The notes beneath the pieces are model-generated. The model ran no database searches. It was given only the letters and a program-made list of their open reading frames with translations, and was not told where the DNA came from. From positions 62,001 through 126,000 of the forward strand of contig JAGVSM010001691.1 in the NCBI GenBank assembly GCA_022494885.1: 64,000 bases of DNA. The letters are read 5' to 3'. Of the stretch, positions 47,831 through 57,547 are shown one piece after another. How positions within the stretch are numbered: the first letter of the stretch is position 1; each line of letters starts with the position of its first letter. The position numbers were made by a program, and so were the translations under genes. The DNA is from Micrasema longulum. Its lineage: Eukaryota > Arthropoda > Insecta > Trichoptera > Brachycentridae.

Positions 47831-48479
47831 ACAAAAAAATTTACATATACATAAATTTCAACAAACATCTGGACAGCACGTTAAATAGTACTAAATATAA
47901 ATCTATCCAATGTCTCAATTGCATTAAATAAATTAATATTTTAGCAACGACTGAATAAAATTAAAATTTATTTTGTAATCACAGTATTATATCACATATT
48001 TAAATAAATTAAATTTAAATTAGAAACATAAAATTAATCTAATTAGATCACTAAGCGAGAATATGAAAAGAGACGGTGATTAGCAGGCGATCATTTCCTT
48101 ACCTCAGGTTTCTATGGTTAACCTAAGGTACCACACGGTGACTCACACAAACTTGTGAGAATAAACAATAAACATTGTTTGGTATTTAGGTTCACCTATA
48201 TGACCATCGTCATCGTGACGAAAGTCAATACATCGATTTTAAATTTAAAAAAAACAAGACTGCATGTAAATGAAATCTTTTTGATTTTCATAGCCTTTTT
48301 TCATATCTTCCTACTGATGATGTTTTTCTGTGTTTTTATGCTGCGTAGGTACTGTCATTCTTGCTGGCATATTTTTTTATTGCATTTTAGTGACTTTGTA
48401 TTGCAGTGTCCATTATCTGGGCATGCGTCATCAGAAACTAAGATTTTTTTGTTTAATATAAGTGGTTTTTTTTTGTCTT

Positions 48480-49240
48480 AAGCTCGTAATTTTTATTTAA
48501 TATTTTGTTCAAGATTTAATTTTTTTTAATTGTAATTTATTTCAATTTTGCCAGTAAGTATTATAAGGATATGTGTTTGCCAATTTTTGAATGAACTTTG
48601 TCCGTAGATAAATAAATTAGTAAATAAACAAATAAATAAATATGTAATATTTTGAGCATGTTTTTTTTAACGTGTATGAAATATAAGAATATTAATTATC
48701 AGAGATGCAAACATTTTAGAGAAGGCAATATAGAATTCGATGCATTTTACGGATTATGACCTGTCAATGGCTGGTTAGTTCAATAAGATGAATCTCACCC
48801 GCATGAATAAAAGTTTCAGCTCTTTAACTTCAAAAACGTCAACAAATGAAAGAATTGAAATAATATAAATATTCAAATATGGGCAGAATGGTATATGTTG
48901 CACAGTGTGGCCACTTAAACCAGCCAATAATAGGTCATAAGCCTTGTAGATGCCTAGTCTACTAAATTACATTCTTTAAATATCTGTTGTAATATGTTAA
49001 TATTATATTAGTGGTAACATTAGAGTTATTTCTTTTTTGGCTTGAGCTAGTCATAACTATTTGATTTTTTGTCCTGGCTTTAATTTAATTTTTTATTTTT
49101 TTATTTCTATTGTGTCGGTAAGTATTCTAAGGATATGTGTTTGCCATTATTTGAATGGACTTCATCCGTTAAAAAATAAATAAATAAACAAATTAATAAC
49201 ATTTTGAGCATGTTTTTCTTAACGTGTATAAAATAATCAA
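48480..49240 (+). repeat. Two direct repeats flanking a family X copy
   Basis: 48480-48690 and 49060-49240 share AGTATTNTAAGGATATGTGT, TTGCCA, TTTGAATG and ACATTTTGAGCATGTTTTT/CTTAACGTGTAT. They are diverged, same-orientation copies about 580 bp apart. Between them, 48695-49015 is a family X copy in mixed orientation (CACAGTGTGGCCACTTAAAC, CATAAGCCTTGTAGATGCCT). Confidence 0.55.
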
Positions 49241-49375
49241 CGTCAGTTGTTTCCATATTAACTTTTCCGCAATCAGAGAAATGATTTATTTTAAATTATT
49301 GGTTTCCCATTTCTAAGCGTTAAAAATCCAAATGTGAGAAAAAAAACAAAATAATGATGGAAGAACATAACGTGT

Positions 49376-49690
49376 TTGGTAGTTTTAATGAAAAGCGTAA
49401 AAAAAAATGTAATTGCATTTAGTTTTACGCACGTTGCATTTCCCTGCAATAAGTGTACGCGTAATAAGTGCAGTTACAGAACGCATCTTCAAGTTGACAG
49501 CGAGTTAAGTAGTCGCTACACTAAACCTTATTCCACGGCTCTGAGGGCTCTTCTGAAAAGGAAGGGGCTCGAGAGCCGAGTTCAGGCGGAGTAGGCCCTC
49601 ACTCTTCACAGCGGGAACAAACACTCTCGGGGAGTGCACTCACTACCCCAGTCGGATATTTCTGCATTTAATACGTAGGCGTAGGTACCG
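49376..49690. other. GC-richer segment of unknown nature
   Basis: Base composition is unlike its surroundings (for example GGGGCTCGAGAGCCGAG, partly self-complementary). No domain was recognised in either strand's ORF. Confidence 0.25.
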
Positions 49691-49849
49691 TGACAAATAC
49701 TTAAACTTCATTCAGTCTCAACATTTGCATTGTGTAAATAAATTAATGTGGAAATCTGAAAGTGGTAAACATCGTGTTTTCAAATATCACTATCTTCCAA
49801 TTAATTTCAAAGATATAAAAATAGACTTAAGCATTTTTTAAATAATTTT

Positions 49850-50215
49850 ATCATCATCATCATTCCATGTCCTCCAGCAATCCTCCAGGCATCTCTGTCG
49901 GCTGCCAGCTCTTGTGCATTTTCCCAAGTCAGGATCGCGTCTCGTTGTTCTGACATGAACTGCGGACGAACAGTCAGCAGTGGACGTCCAGGACGTCAAG
50001 AACCTGATACCTTGTAAGGTAGGCAAGCAAAATTAAGGCTTTCAGGAGGCAACCGCAGTACATGGCCAAGCCAACTATATCGCCTCCGTTTGATGACAGT
50101 TTTCACCGGGGATTACTGCGTCCGTTCTCTTATTATTTCATTCCGCACAAAGTAAAATCACCGCACACCCAAGATTCTTCTGAGACACCTATTCTCAAAA
50201 CTTAGTATTGTGCTG
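49850..50215 (-). pseudogene. LINE C-terminal tail, family A
   Basis: The minus-strand frames carry the VLDVLDVHC-type and GSRRPGR region with HDPDLGKCTRAGSRQRCLED in a shifted frame. The DNA matches the 31316 copy block by block (CCAGGACGTCAAGAACCTGA inverted). Frameshifts abound. Confidence 0.65.
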
Positions 50216-50224
50216 TTTTGGGCT

Positions 50225-50290
50225 TAAAGCAGCCAATGATAGGTCATAAACCCCGTAGATGCTTAGACTTCTATATTACTTTGTCTACCA
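50225..50290 (-). repeat. Repeat family X fragment
   Basis: AAGCAGCCAATGATAGGTCA followed by TAAACCCCGTAGATGCTTAG matches one internal block of the family, in minus orientation. Confidence 0.5.
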
Positions 50291-50609
50291 CATGCACCTG
50301 TACCCTCTCCCTCATTCATTCACGCATACACACATTCACCTACAAATGAATACAAACGTCACACACATACAATTACGTGAAATCTTTTCTTATATATTAT
50401 GTGTCATTTATATTTACAGTATATTTATTCAATTGGCTCTAGTATTTTTAATATGTTTCTAGTTATTTTGTTTATGTAATAGCTGTAAAAATTCCAAATA
50501 AAATATAACAAAATGTTCTTTAACTCTGTTGTAATATGTTAAATAAATAAGTTAAAAGTCACTTCAGAACGCCCAAAATTAAAGGTTTTTTTTTAAATTG
50601 GATTTATTT

Positions 50610-50830
50610 ATTAATTAGAGAAAACGAGGAAGACCGAGAAAGACATGGCACAATCAAGTCCATCAAATACTTGAAGATGGACATATCAAAAGTAGGAATA
50701 ATCGGCGTGCGTGCATGAGAAGATGTATGAATGTAGAGGGAGCGAGGTATGTATGCCAAGATAGAGTGATATGGCGTTCTATCATATCTGCCTACCCCTA
50801 CGGGGAAACGGCGAGATGGTTTTGTAACAT
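50610..50830 (+). pseudogene. LINE C-terminal tail, family B
   Basis: The plus strand encodes RKRGRPRKTWHNQVHQILED, then NNRRACMRRCMNVEGARYVC and VIWRSIISAYPYGETARW. The minus-strand ORF over it is a shadow. It is the cleanest family B tail in the window. Confidence 0.75.
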
Positions 50831-51591
50831 TCATTCAATGAACAGTACTAAAGCTTTAACTTATTGAATATAAAGGAATTACAAAAATTTAAGAACTTGA
50901 ATTTTTGGCCGCAACTGGCCAAAGCCGAAACCAAAACTTAAGTCGGTCACTAACAATAATAAGATAAAATAAATACCTGTTAAAATAAAAACACTTAAAA
51001 GTTTTATTCCACTTTTATTTATAAATTTTTCATATTTTTTTTACCAGTGGCCGGGTATCGTCGTGACCGACATCGTCAGACTGGTGGGAGACTAAACAAA
51101 TAATAAATTAACAACGAGACTAAACAAATAATGAATTAGAATCTACAATTTATAGAAAACCCACATGCAGCGATAACCTCATTCATAATACATTTCAATA
51201 TCACATCTCTCATAAACTCGCTGTATTTCATAGTTTTATACATAGACTTTTATATATTCGTCTTTACTCAACCGTATCTCTTCAGATATTGACATCTTTC
51301 ATATTAGTGAAAAAAAGTTCAGAGAGGATTGCATTCTTTCTCTATAATTGCTGGGTATTTTTTATTTTTACCATTTTTGTATATTTAAATTTTAGTGTTC
51401 ATTTTTTCGTTTTATGTATGCATTGATTTTTTTTGTTATGTACATAAACGTTTTTAAAATAAATTAATAAATTGAAATTGAAATATACCTTTAAATAATA
51501 GTAACTTTAACATCGAATTAAATACAACAAAATCATGAGCACACAATAATGAATATGAATGTGATCTTATTGATCGATTAATAAGAAAGAA

Positions 51592-52047
51592 AAAAAACAG
51601 AAAAAACTAGTTGCATCACAACTCAGTCAAGGACTTATTATAAAATATTCAAAAACTCGTAAAAAATGGGCAACGCTTTTATATCTCGGAGATTGTAGTA
51701 ATTTAATTAGTAAAATAGCTAACAGAGATGAATGTTCTATTGCATTCTATAACAATTTAAATATGAGGAAAATTTTGATTAATAAAAAAGATCAAAGGGA
51801 AAGGGATACTTATTCAGGCTCATATTTATTACGCTGCGGCTCATGCGAAGCGGAGTACGTGGGCCAAACGGGAAGGTCGTTCAAAACTAGGATTAACAAA
51901 CACTTCCAAAGTTGGAGAAATAACAAGGAAAACTGCACGTTTGCGAACCATCTTATTGAGTCAAATGATGTTTTTGATAAAAATACAAATGTTCAATTCC
52001 TTCACACATGCAGCAAAGGCAAAAAATTAAATAAACTTCAAATTTAA
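51592..52047 (+). pseudogene. GIY-YIG endonuclease fragment of a Penelope-like element
   Basis: The frame is open from about 51592, with an internal ATG at 51763 and TAA at 52045. Residues from that Met: the GIY equivalent is GSYLLRCGSC (residues 19-28) and the YIG equivalent is EYVGQTGRSFKTRINKH (about 31-47), with the conserved Arg and a following NCTFANHLIES block. In PLEs this nickase domain follows the RT at the C-terminus. 'GSY' instead of 'G(I/V)Y' is a small deviation. The upstream part (KKWATLLYLGDCSNLISK) fits the linker before the domain. It is a fragment, not an intact gene. Confidence 0.75.
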
Positions 52048-52353
52048 ACAAGTAACACACGTGCGTTCTCCATTATCGTATCCATTAAAATACAAACAAT
52101 GAAACTAATCGATAAGAATTAACTGCCGGGAATTTTCGATTCAAAGAATCACTTAATTACCCCCCGGGCCCGGAGACATGACTGTCGATGGAACAACAAC
52201 CAGCGGCTCCTGTTTTAATTAAGATTAAATTCATTTTCATTATAAAACTTCATAAAATTATAAATTTTACACAAGTTTTTATTGTATACATTCAAACAAA
52301 ACAAATATTCTTATAATTGTTATTACCTATAGTTAAATGATTTTAATTTAAAT

Positions 52354-52358
52354 TCTTT
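52354..52358. repeat. BEL target-site duplication, left (TCTTT)
   Basis: TCTTT directly precedes the TGTAC start of the left LTR. The same 5-mer follows the right LTR at 59606-59610. Confidence 0.85.
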
Positions 52359-53559
52359 TGTACGAGACGCGTTTCCGCCTCGTATAAAGAATTGTGTATA
52401 ATGTTCTGTCAATCACAAGCTATACACATATTTCTTCTTTTGCATCTTCGATTCGCAAATAACAATCAAAGCTAATTTATATAACAATGGCCAACAGCTC
52501 GAACCCAACCGACAGGTAATCCGTCAAAGAAAACTGAATACAACTGACCTGGGCAATCCCGAAGTCCTGGTCTGCATCCAATTCGTCTTCCTGGTCACTG
52601 GCGCCCGAACAGGGATGGATTAACTGTTGACTCTTCTTTTGAATTGAATTTGAATTTTTACTCCTTCGCGATTATTTCGAAGAAAGGAGATTACAAAAAC
52701 TCAGAGGCGTGCCCAATATGGCGAAATTTTTACAACACATATTTTTTTTGTATTTCCGTGTGCAGTGACGGAAGACCAGGCGAGCCATCTATAGACGCCC
52801 ATTAAAACTACGTATTTGATTAACTAATCAAATACGTTGTCCTTTTCGGTTGACTTCATATTTTCTCAACAGATGTCACTGCCGGGACGAATTCGAACCG
52901 ATGGCCATTACAAATTGTGAGACTGTAAAAATCTCGGCAAGGCGCTGGTATTCTACTGCGAGCTGCGAGCTGCGTATCAGTAGCCCGTAGGTATGAATAT
53001 TTATTCCAAATACTGTCGGCTGACAGTGGCGGCTAGCAGGTTGTAAATCCGCTTCTGGATTCGGCTGAGTCCAGGAAAGATGCAGTGAAGATCTGAAGAC
53101 GAAGTGGCGATGTAATCGGGTAGAGTAGAGTTAAAAGAGAGTGTTTACTGTTTTCGATCGATGTCTTTATTTCTCACATGTGCACATATTTATACAAGAT
53201 TACAAAATCTGACCCTACGGTTAACTTAGGTATGGGAATGGTGCCGGCCCCCCACTCTTGTCGAGTATTCTCCCGAGCGGCCAACGTAAATAGGCGCCCC
53301 CTAGCCAACGTATAAGCCCCGACCCCCGCCTCCGTCCCTCCATTGCACAATCGAGCGCCGACTAGAGCGGACGTGAAAGGGCCGCTAGCTTGACACGCTC
53401 CGTTCAATTTGTCCTTTATACGGCAGCGGCCGGTTAGGCACGGAATTAGCCTCGCAGACTCATACATACTAGGTTATATATTAAATACAAGTAAAATAAT
53501 AATTGAAACATTTATACTAACATACAATAATAAACTAAAGGACTATGACGTCGGCTACA
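52359..53559 (-). repeat. BEL/Pao 3' LTR, interrupted
   Basis: It is the same sequence as 58930-59605, split by a foreign 518-bp element plus its 5-bp duplication (52395-52917). Without the insert it is about 678 bp. It begins TGTACGAGACGCG and ends GACGTCGGCTACA on the plus strand, so TG...CA on either strand. By eye it differs from the other LTR by roughly a dozen substitutions and a small indel. Confidence 0.92.
52395..52912. mobile_element. 518-bp TG...CA element inside the BEL 3' LTR
   Basis: It starts TGTATAATGTTCTG and ends GGCCATTACA. It is flanked by AATTG at 52390-52394 and 52913-52917; the intact LTR has a single AATTG at this point. TG...CA ends with a 5-bp duplication mark an LTR-type insertion, either a solo LTR or a very small non-autonomous LTR element. 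Inside, TGGCGCCCGAACAGGGA (about 52598-52614) equals the primer-binding site for tRNA-Lys. Confidence 0.8.
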
Positions 53560-53569
53560 CTCCCCCCTG
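53560..53569 (-). promoter_or_regulatory. BEL polypurine tract
   Basis: On the minus strand ACAGGGGGGAG directly precedes the 3' LTR start TGTAGCC. This is the usual primer site for plus-strand DNA synthesis. Confidence 0.75.
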
Positions 53570-53590
53570 TCGAGAGACACTCCTTAGTAA

Positions 53591-56500
53591 TCAGACGTCA
53601 TCTTGTTTTACATTAAGTACTGCGAGTTTGGCCGTTGGTCGCGTGAATTCGCCTTTCGCTGTCTTGACCCTTGCGGTTCTGATGATACCATCTCGTCCCG
53701 GGTTGACCTCGATAATTATCCCACGTGGCCACTCGTTCCGAGGTAGAGCTGGGTCCGTGATTATCACTACATCTCCTACTTCTAGCGGTTTCGTAATCTC
53801 CCTCCATTTTTGTCTCTGGGCGAAGGTTGGTAGGTATTCACGAAGCCATCTTTTCCAAAATTGATCGGCCATTCTTTGGGCGATTCGCCATTGTTTTTTA
53901 AGGCACACTTCTGGGGGCGTGTCTCGGTAGTCCGCTAAGCGAGGTTGGCTACCGTCATCACCTATCAAGAAATGCATAGGTGTTAGTGGTGGAGCGTCTC
54001 TCGCGTCGAGTGACAGGTGAGTCAGAGGTCTTGTATTCACAGTAAACTCTGCCTCTGCAATGGCTGTCAATAAAACTTCCTCTTTTGGGGCCTGTTCTTT
54101 TAATATTGCCATTAACGCGCGCTTTGCACTTCGGATCAATCTCTCCCAGCTACCCCCCATAAATGGGCTTGCCGGAGAGTTGAATTTCCATCGAATTCCC
54201 CGCACGGTGGCTGCATTCTGAAGCTCAGGATTGTCTGCGAGTTGTCGTACTGCTTCCGATATTTCTTTATCCGCTCCTTTGAAGTTAGTTCCGTTATCGG
54301 AATACATCGTGTTAGGTTGTCCGCGTCGCGCGGCCATCCTTCGAAGAGCTTGGATGGTCGCGTCCGCACTTAAAGAGTGAGTTATTTCGATATGAATCGC
54401 ACGTGTCGTCATACATGTAAATAAGGCCCCGTAGCGCTTTTCTTTATGTCGCCCAACAGTTACATATAAAGGTCCAAACATATCGACTCCGCAGTGTGTA
54501 AACGGACGAACGTGATGATCTAGGCGTGCTACCGGTAACTGTCCCATTAATGGCGCAATCGGATGACTCCTTTCGTTTTGACAAAATTGGCAACGGTGTA
54601 TTATTTGTCGAATATTTGATCTTAATTTTGTGATGAAGAAACGCTGCCTTAGATCACTCATCGTCCTCTCTGTACTTGCGTGATTAGCTTGTTCGTGGAA
54701 ATTTTTTACAAGCAGGCGTGTATAAGCATGAGTTCCGTCTAAAATTATAGGCGACTTTATTTCGGCGGCCATGTTGTCTGTTGCCATTAATCTAGTACCC
54801 ATTTTCAAAACATTATCCTTATCCAGGTATGGATTTAGACATGAAATTTTACTTGCTTTCGGGAGAGACTCCCCCCGTGAAAGGATTTCTATCTCTTTGT
54901 TGTAGCTATCGGATTGCGCAATCTTAATCCATGTAAGTTCCGATGCTGATATTTCTTGAGCAGTTAGTGTAGCGCTAATGATTCGCTCTCTTTTGCGACA
55001 CCTGTTGATGAATCGAAAAATCCACGCCGTAGTTCTAATTAAACGTTGCCACGACGAAAACCTGTTCTGATCCGGGAGAGCATTCAGCATTATTGCACTG
55101 TTCAAACATATTGTTTCGGTCCGCAACTCTGTGTTAGCCAGGTTTCGATTTGTATTTAAACCTTTGACAGGTGGCCACATATCTTCAGAATATTTGAGGA
55201 ATTCAGGACCTCCGAACCACATTCCTTTCATCGTAAGGTCAGGTATCTCCCCATCTCGGGTACCTAAATCTGCTGGATTCTGCTTTGTGGGCACCCATCT
55301 CCATTCCGTTGAGTTAGTAAGTTCGTCTATCTCACCCAATCTGTGTGCGACAAATGGTGAGTATGTTCGCGCATCACTCTGTACCCAAATTAAGACAGTT
55401 GTCGAGTCCGTCCAGTAAATAGTTTTTATAATACGGCTATCACATTCCTTTTTAATAGTAGCCGCTAGACGCGCTGCTATAAGAGCGGCTTGCAGTTCGA
55501 GCCGCGGTATCGATAAGGCACGCAATGGGCTCACCTTGCATTTACTGCCTATGAATGTGATTAAACTTTTGTCCATTGTCCTTTCGACGAAATATGCCAC
55601 CGCACAGCTTGCTTGCTCCGAAGCGTCACAAAACACATGTAATTCTACCGGTGCTTCTTTATAGCTTGTGCATTGCCTCGGAATCGCGCAATTCGTTTCT
55701 TGTAAGATTTTCAACCATTTATGCCACTTTACCGCGTATTTTCCATCTACTTCAGTGTCCCAATTAGTTTTCGAACGCCATACCTCTTGTAGTAAGATAC
55801 GAGGTCGGATTGTTAAACACCCAATGAATCTAAGGGGATCAAAAATGCTCATTACTTCACTAAGCATTTCGCGCTTGGTAGGTATATAGAGTTCGGACAC
55901 CGCTGGAGTTTCTTTGAATTTAAACAAAAAATTGTCACTAACTGGATTCCACTTTATCCCGAGCACTCTTTCGGTTACATCTTGTCCACTTATTATATTT
56001 ATAGATGTATTCGCACGGAGATTTTCCGGTATTGCTCGTACTACCTCTGGATTATTTGAGGCCCAATTTGTTAACTCAAAACCACCTCGTCCGAGCACTG
56101 TGGTAATATCGCTTCGCAATTGAATGCTTTCTTTTACCGAGTCGATTCCTATTAGAAAATCGTCTACATAAAAATTATTTAAAATGGCCATCTTTGCTTT
56201 CATCATTCCAAGTGATTGTTCCTCCGCTATTTTATTTTTAACAAACTGAGCGCTGCTCGGTGAGCATGTAGCTCCGAACGTCATTGAGCTCATGACCATC
56301 TCGCGGATATGTTCATCTTCATTATCACGCCAAAGAAATCTTTGTGACTGTTGATCTTCGTCGCGTATTTGGATTCTCAGAAACATTTCTTTAATATCCG
56401 CCGCGAGGGCGATTTTTCCCTCTCGAAATCGTATCACGTTCCCTAGAAGTGAAGTTAGCATATCTGGTCCACTTAGTAAGCAATCGTTCAACGAAACACC

Positions 56501-57547
56501 GCGATATTTACTTGCGGCGTCGAAGACAATACGTAGCTTTCCGGGTTTATTCACATGACTAACTGCGAAGTGCGGTAGGTAGTACGTTCTATTCGTCAAT
56601 GTATTTTTCTCAATGCATGTGAGCTCTCGGGCATATCCCTTACTGATATACTCATTTATTTTCGATTTGTACGCGATAGCAAAGGATTCGTTTTTGCGAA
56701 ATTTCTTTTCAATTAGTTCTAGTCTTCGTAGCGCCGTTTGCCGATTATTTGGGAGGCTTATGACGTCATCTTTCCACAAAAGTCCTGTTTCCCATTGTCC
56801 CGATATCAGAGGTCGAGTAGTGTTTTGAAGAATATCAATTGCTCTTTTTTCACTACAAGATATTCTAATTGTCGGCAAAATACCTAACGAGTCAACGGCA
56901 TAATTTTTCTTCACAAGATTTTCTAATCGGGCGTTGTCTTGTATTGCGGCGATTGTTTGAAACGGCATTATATTTGTACCGCCGTGAATCGCCTCTCCTA
57001 ATGCAGTAACGGAGATAATATATCTCCCACTTTTCCTTGCTTCCCTCGTTACAATCAAGGAAGCATTATCTTGGCCAATTAAAATTTGCGGGCGCACTGT
57101 TTTAATTTGTCCGGCGTCCATTACGGCTTGAGGCGGTAAATTTAAATATTGCATCGTGTTAGCTCGCATTTTGTATATTTCACTGTTATCGCCGCGGATA
57201 TTTACTGTTATGCGACGTGATGACTCATCCGTCACATTCATGCCACCGGCCCCGTGAATTTTTAGTCCTCGTATTTTTCCTGACGCACCTGCACGGTCCG
57301 CCACTCCACTGTCGATGAGGGTAATTGTAGACCCTTCATCCAACAAGGCGTACGAAGTCACTGTTCCCGCTGGTCCACTTATTTCCACCGGTAATAATTT
57401 TAAAAGAATCGGTCCGTTCGTTGACCACGTGTTCACAACTGTTCTATTTCGTGAGTTTTCATTGTCATAGCGAGTTTCACTTTCACTCACTAAATTCTCA
57501 CTTGATTCTCTCCTTGCGGATTGATTTCCGTTCAAGGAATTGTTTTG
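53591..57547 (-). CDS. pol: BEL/Pao retrotransposon Pol polyprotein
   Basis: About 1,318 codons are open after the gag stop. Residues below are numbered from the TTG at 57535. In order: aspartic-protease-like DUF1758 with DEGS at 66-69; reverse transcriptase with D380 (AADIKEMF) and YVDD at 456-459; peptidase A17-type connection; RNase H with D637 (FCDAS), E680, D710 and D756; integrase zinc motif H947, H952, C982 and C985; integrase core D1018 (GVDMFGP), D1080 (YSDNGTNF) and E1131 (GGSWERL); and a C-terminal DUF5641 domain. The product matures into the enzymes that copy and integrate the element. No lesion was seen within it. It has no AUG of its own near the start and lies in the gag frame after one TGA. 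No env follows. Confidence 0.95.
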   Translation of the reverse strand, partial: QNNSLNGNQSARRESSENLVSESETRYDNENSRNRTVVNTWSTNGPILLKLLPVEISGPAGTVTSYALLDEGSTITLIDSGVADRAGASGKIRGLKIHGAGGMNVTDESSRRITVNIRGDNSEIYKMRANTMQYLNLPPQAVMDAGQIKTVRPQILIGQDNASLIVTREARKSGRYIISVTALGEAIHGGTNIMPFQTIAAIQDNARLENLVKKNYAVDSLGILPTIRISCSEKRAIDILQNTTRPLISGQWETGLLWKDDVISLPNNRQTALRRLELIEKKFRKNESFAIAYKSKINEYISKGYARELTCIEKNTLTNRTYYLPHFAVSHVNKPGKLRIVFDAASKYRGVSLNDCLLSGPDMLTSLLGNVIRFREGKIALAADIKEMFLRIQIRDEDQQSQRFLWRDNEDEHIREMVMSSMTFGATCSPSSAQFVKNKIAEEQSLGMMKAKMAILNNFYVDDFLIGIDSVKESIQLRSDITTVLGRGGFELTNWASNNPEVVRAIPENLRANTSINIISGQDVTERVLGIKWNPVSDNFLFKFKETPAVSELYIPTKREMLSEVMSIFDPLRFIGCLTIRPRILLQEVWRSKTNWDTEVDGKYAVKWHKWLKILQETNCAIPRQCTSYKEAPVELHVFCDASEQASCAVAYFVERTMDKSLITFIGSKCKVSPLRALSIPRLELQAALIAARLAATIKKECDSRIIKTIYWTDSTTVLIWVQSDARTYSPFVAHRLGEIDELTNSTEWRWVPTKQNPADLGTRDGEIPDLTMKGMWFGGPEFLKYSEDMWPPVKGLNTNRNLANTELRTETICLNSAIMLNALPDQNRFSSWQRLIRTTAWIFRFINRCRKRERIISATLTAQEISASELTWIKIAQSDSYNKEIEILSRGESLPKASKISCLNPYLDKDNVLKMGTRLMATDNMAAEIKSPIILDGTHAYTRLLVKNFHEQANHASTERTMSDLRQRFFITKLRSNIRQIIHRCQFCQNERSHPIAPLMGQLPVARLDHHVRPFTHCGVDMFGPLYVTVGRHKEKRYGALFTCMTTRAIHIEITHSLSADATIQALRRMAARRGQPNTMYSDNGTNFKGADKEISEAVRQLADNPELQNAATVRGIRWKFNSPASPFMGGSWERLIRSAKRALMAILKEQAPKEEVLLTAIAEAEFTVNTRPLTHLSLDARDAPPLTPMHFLIGDDGSQPRLADYRDTPPEVCLKKQWRIAQRMADQFWKRWLREYLPTFAQRQKWREITKPLEVGDVVIITDPALPRNEWPRGIIIEVNPGRDGIIRTARVKTAKGEFTRPTAKLAVLNVKQDDV

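Noticed and set aside
53174..53467. Minus-strand ORFs within both LTRs (also 59307-59513)
   Set aside because: They occur in both LTRs because the LTRs are copies. The frame covers U3/R sequence and shows no domain.
52916..53559. Treating 52916 as the LTR start
   Set aside because: The right LTR continues 34 bases further to TGTAC. The missing piece is found at 52359-52396 beyond the 518-bp insert, and only this placement gives TG...CA ends with a TCTTT duplication.
53409..53864. Plus-strand ORFs across the BEL element (also 55131-56828 and 57906-58968)
   Set aside because: They are antisense shadows of gag and pol with no independent motifs.
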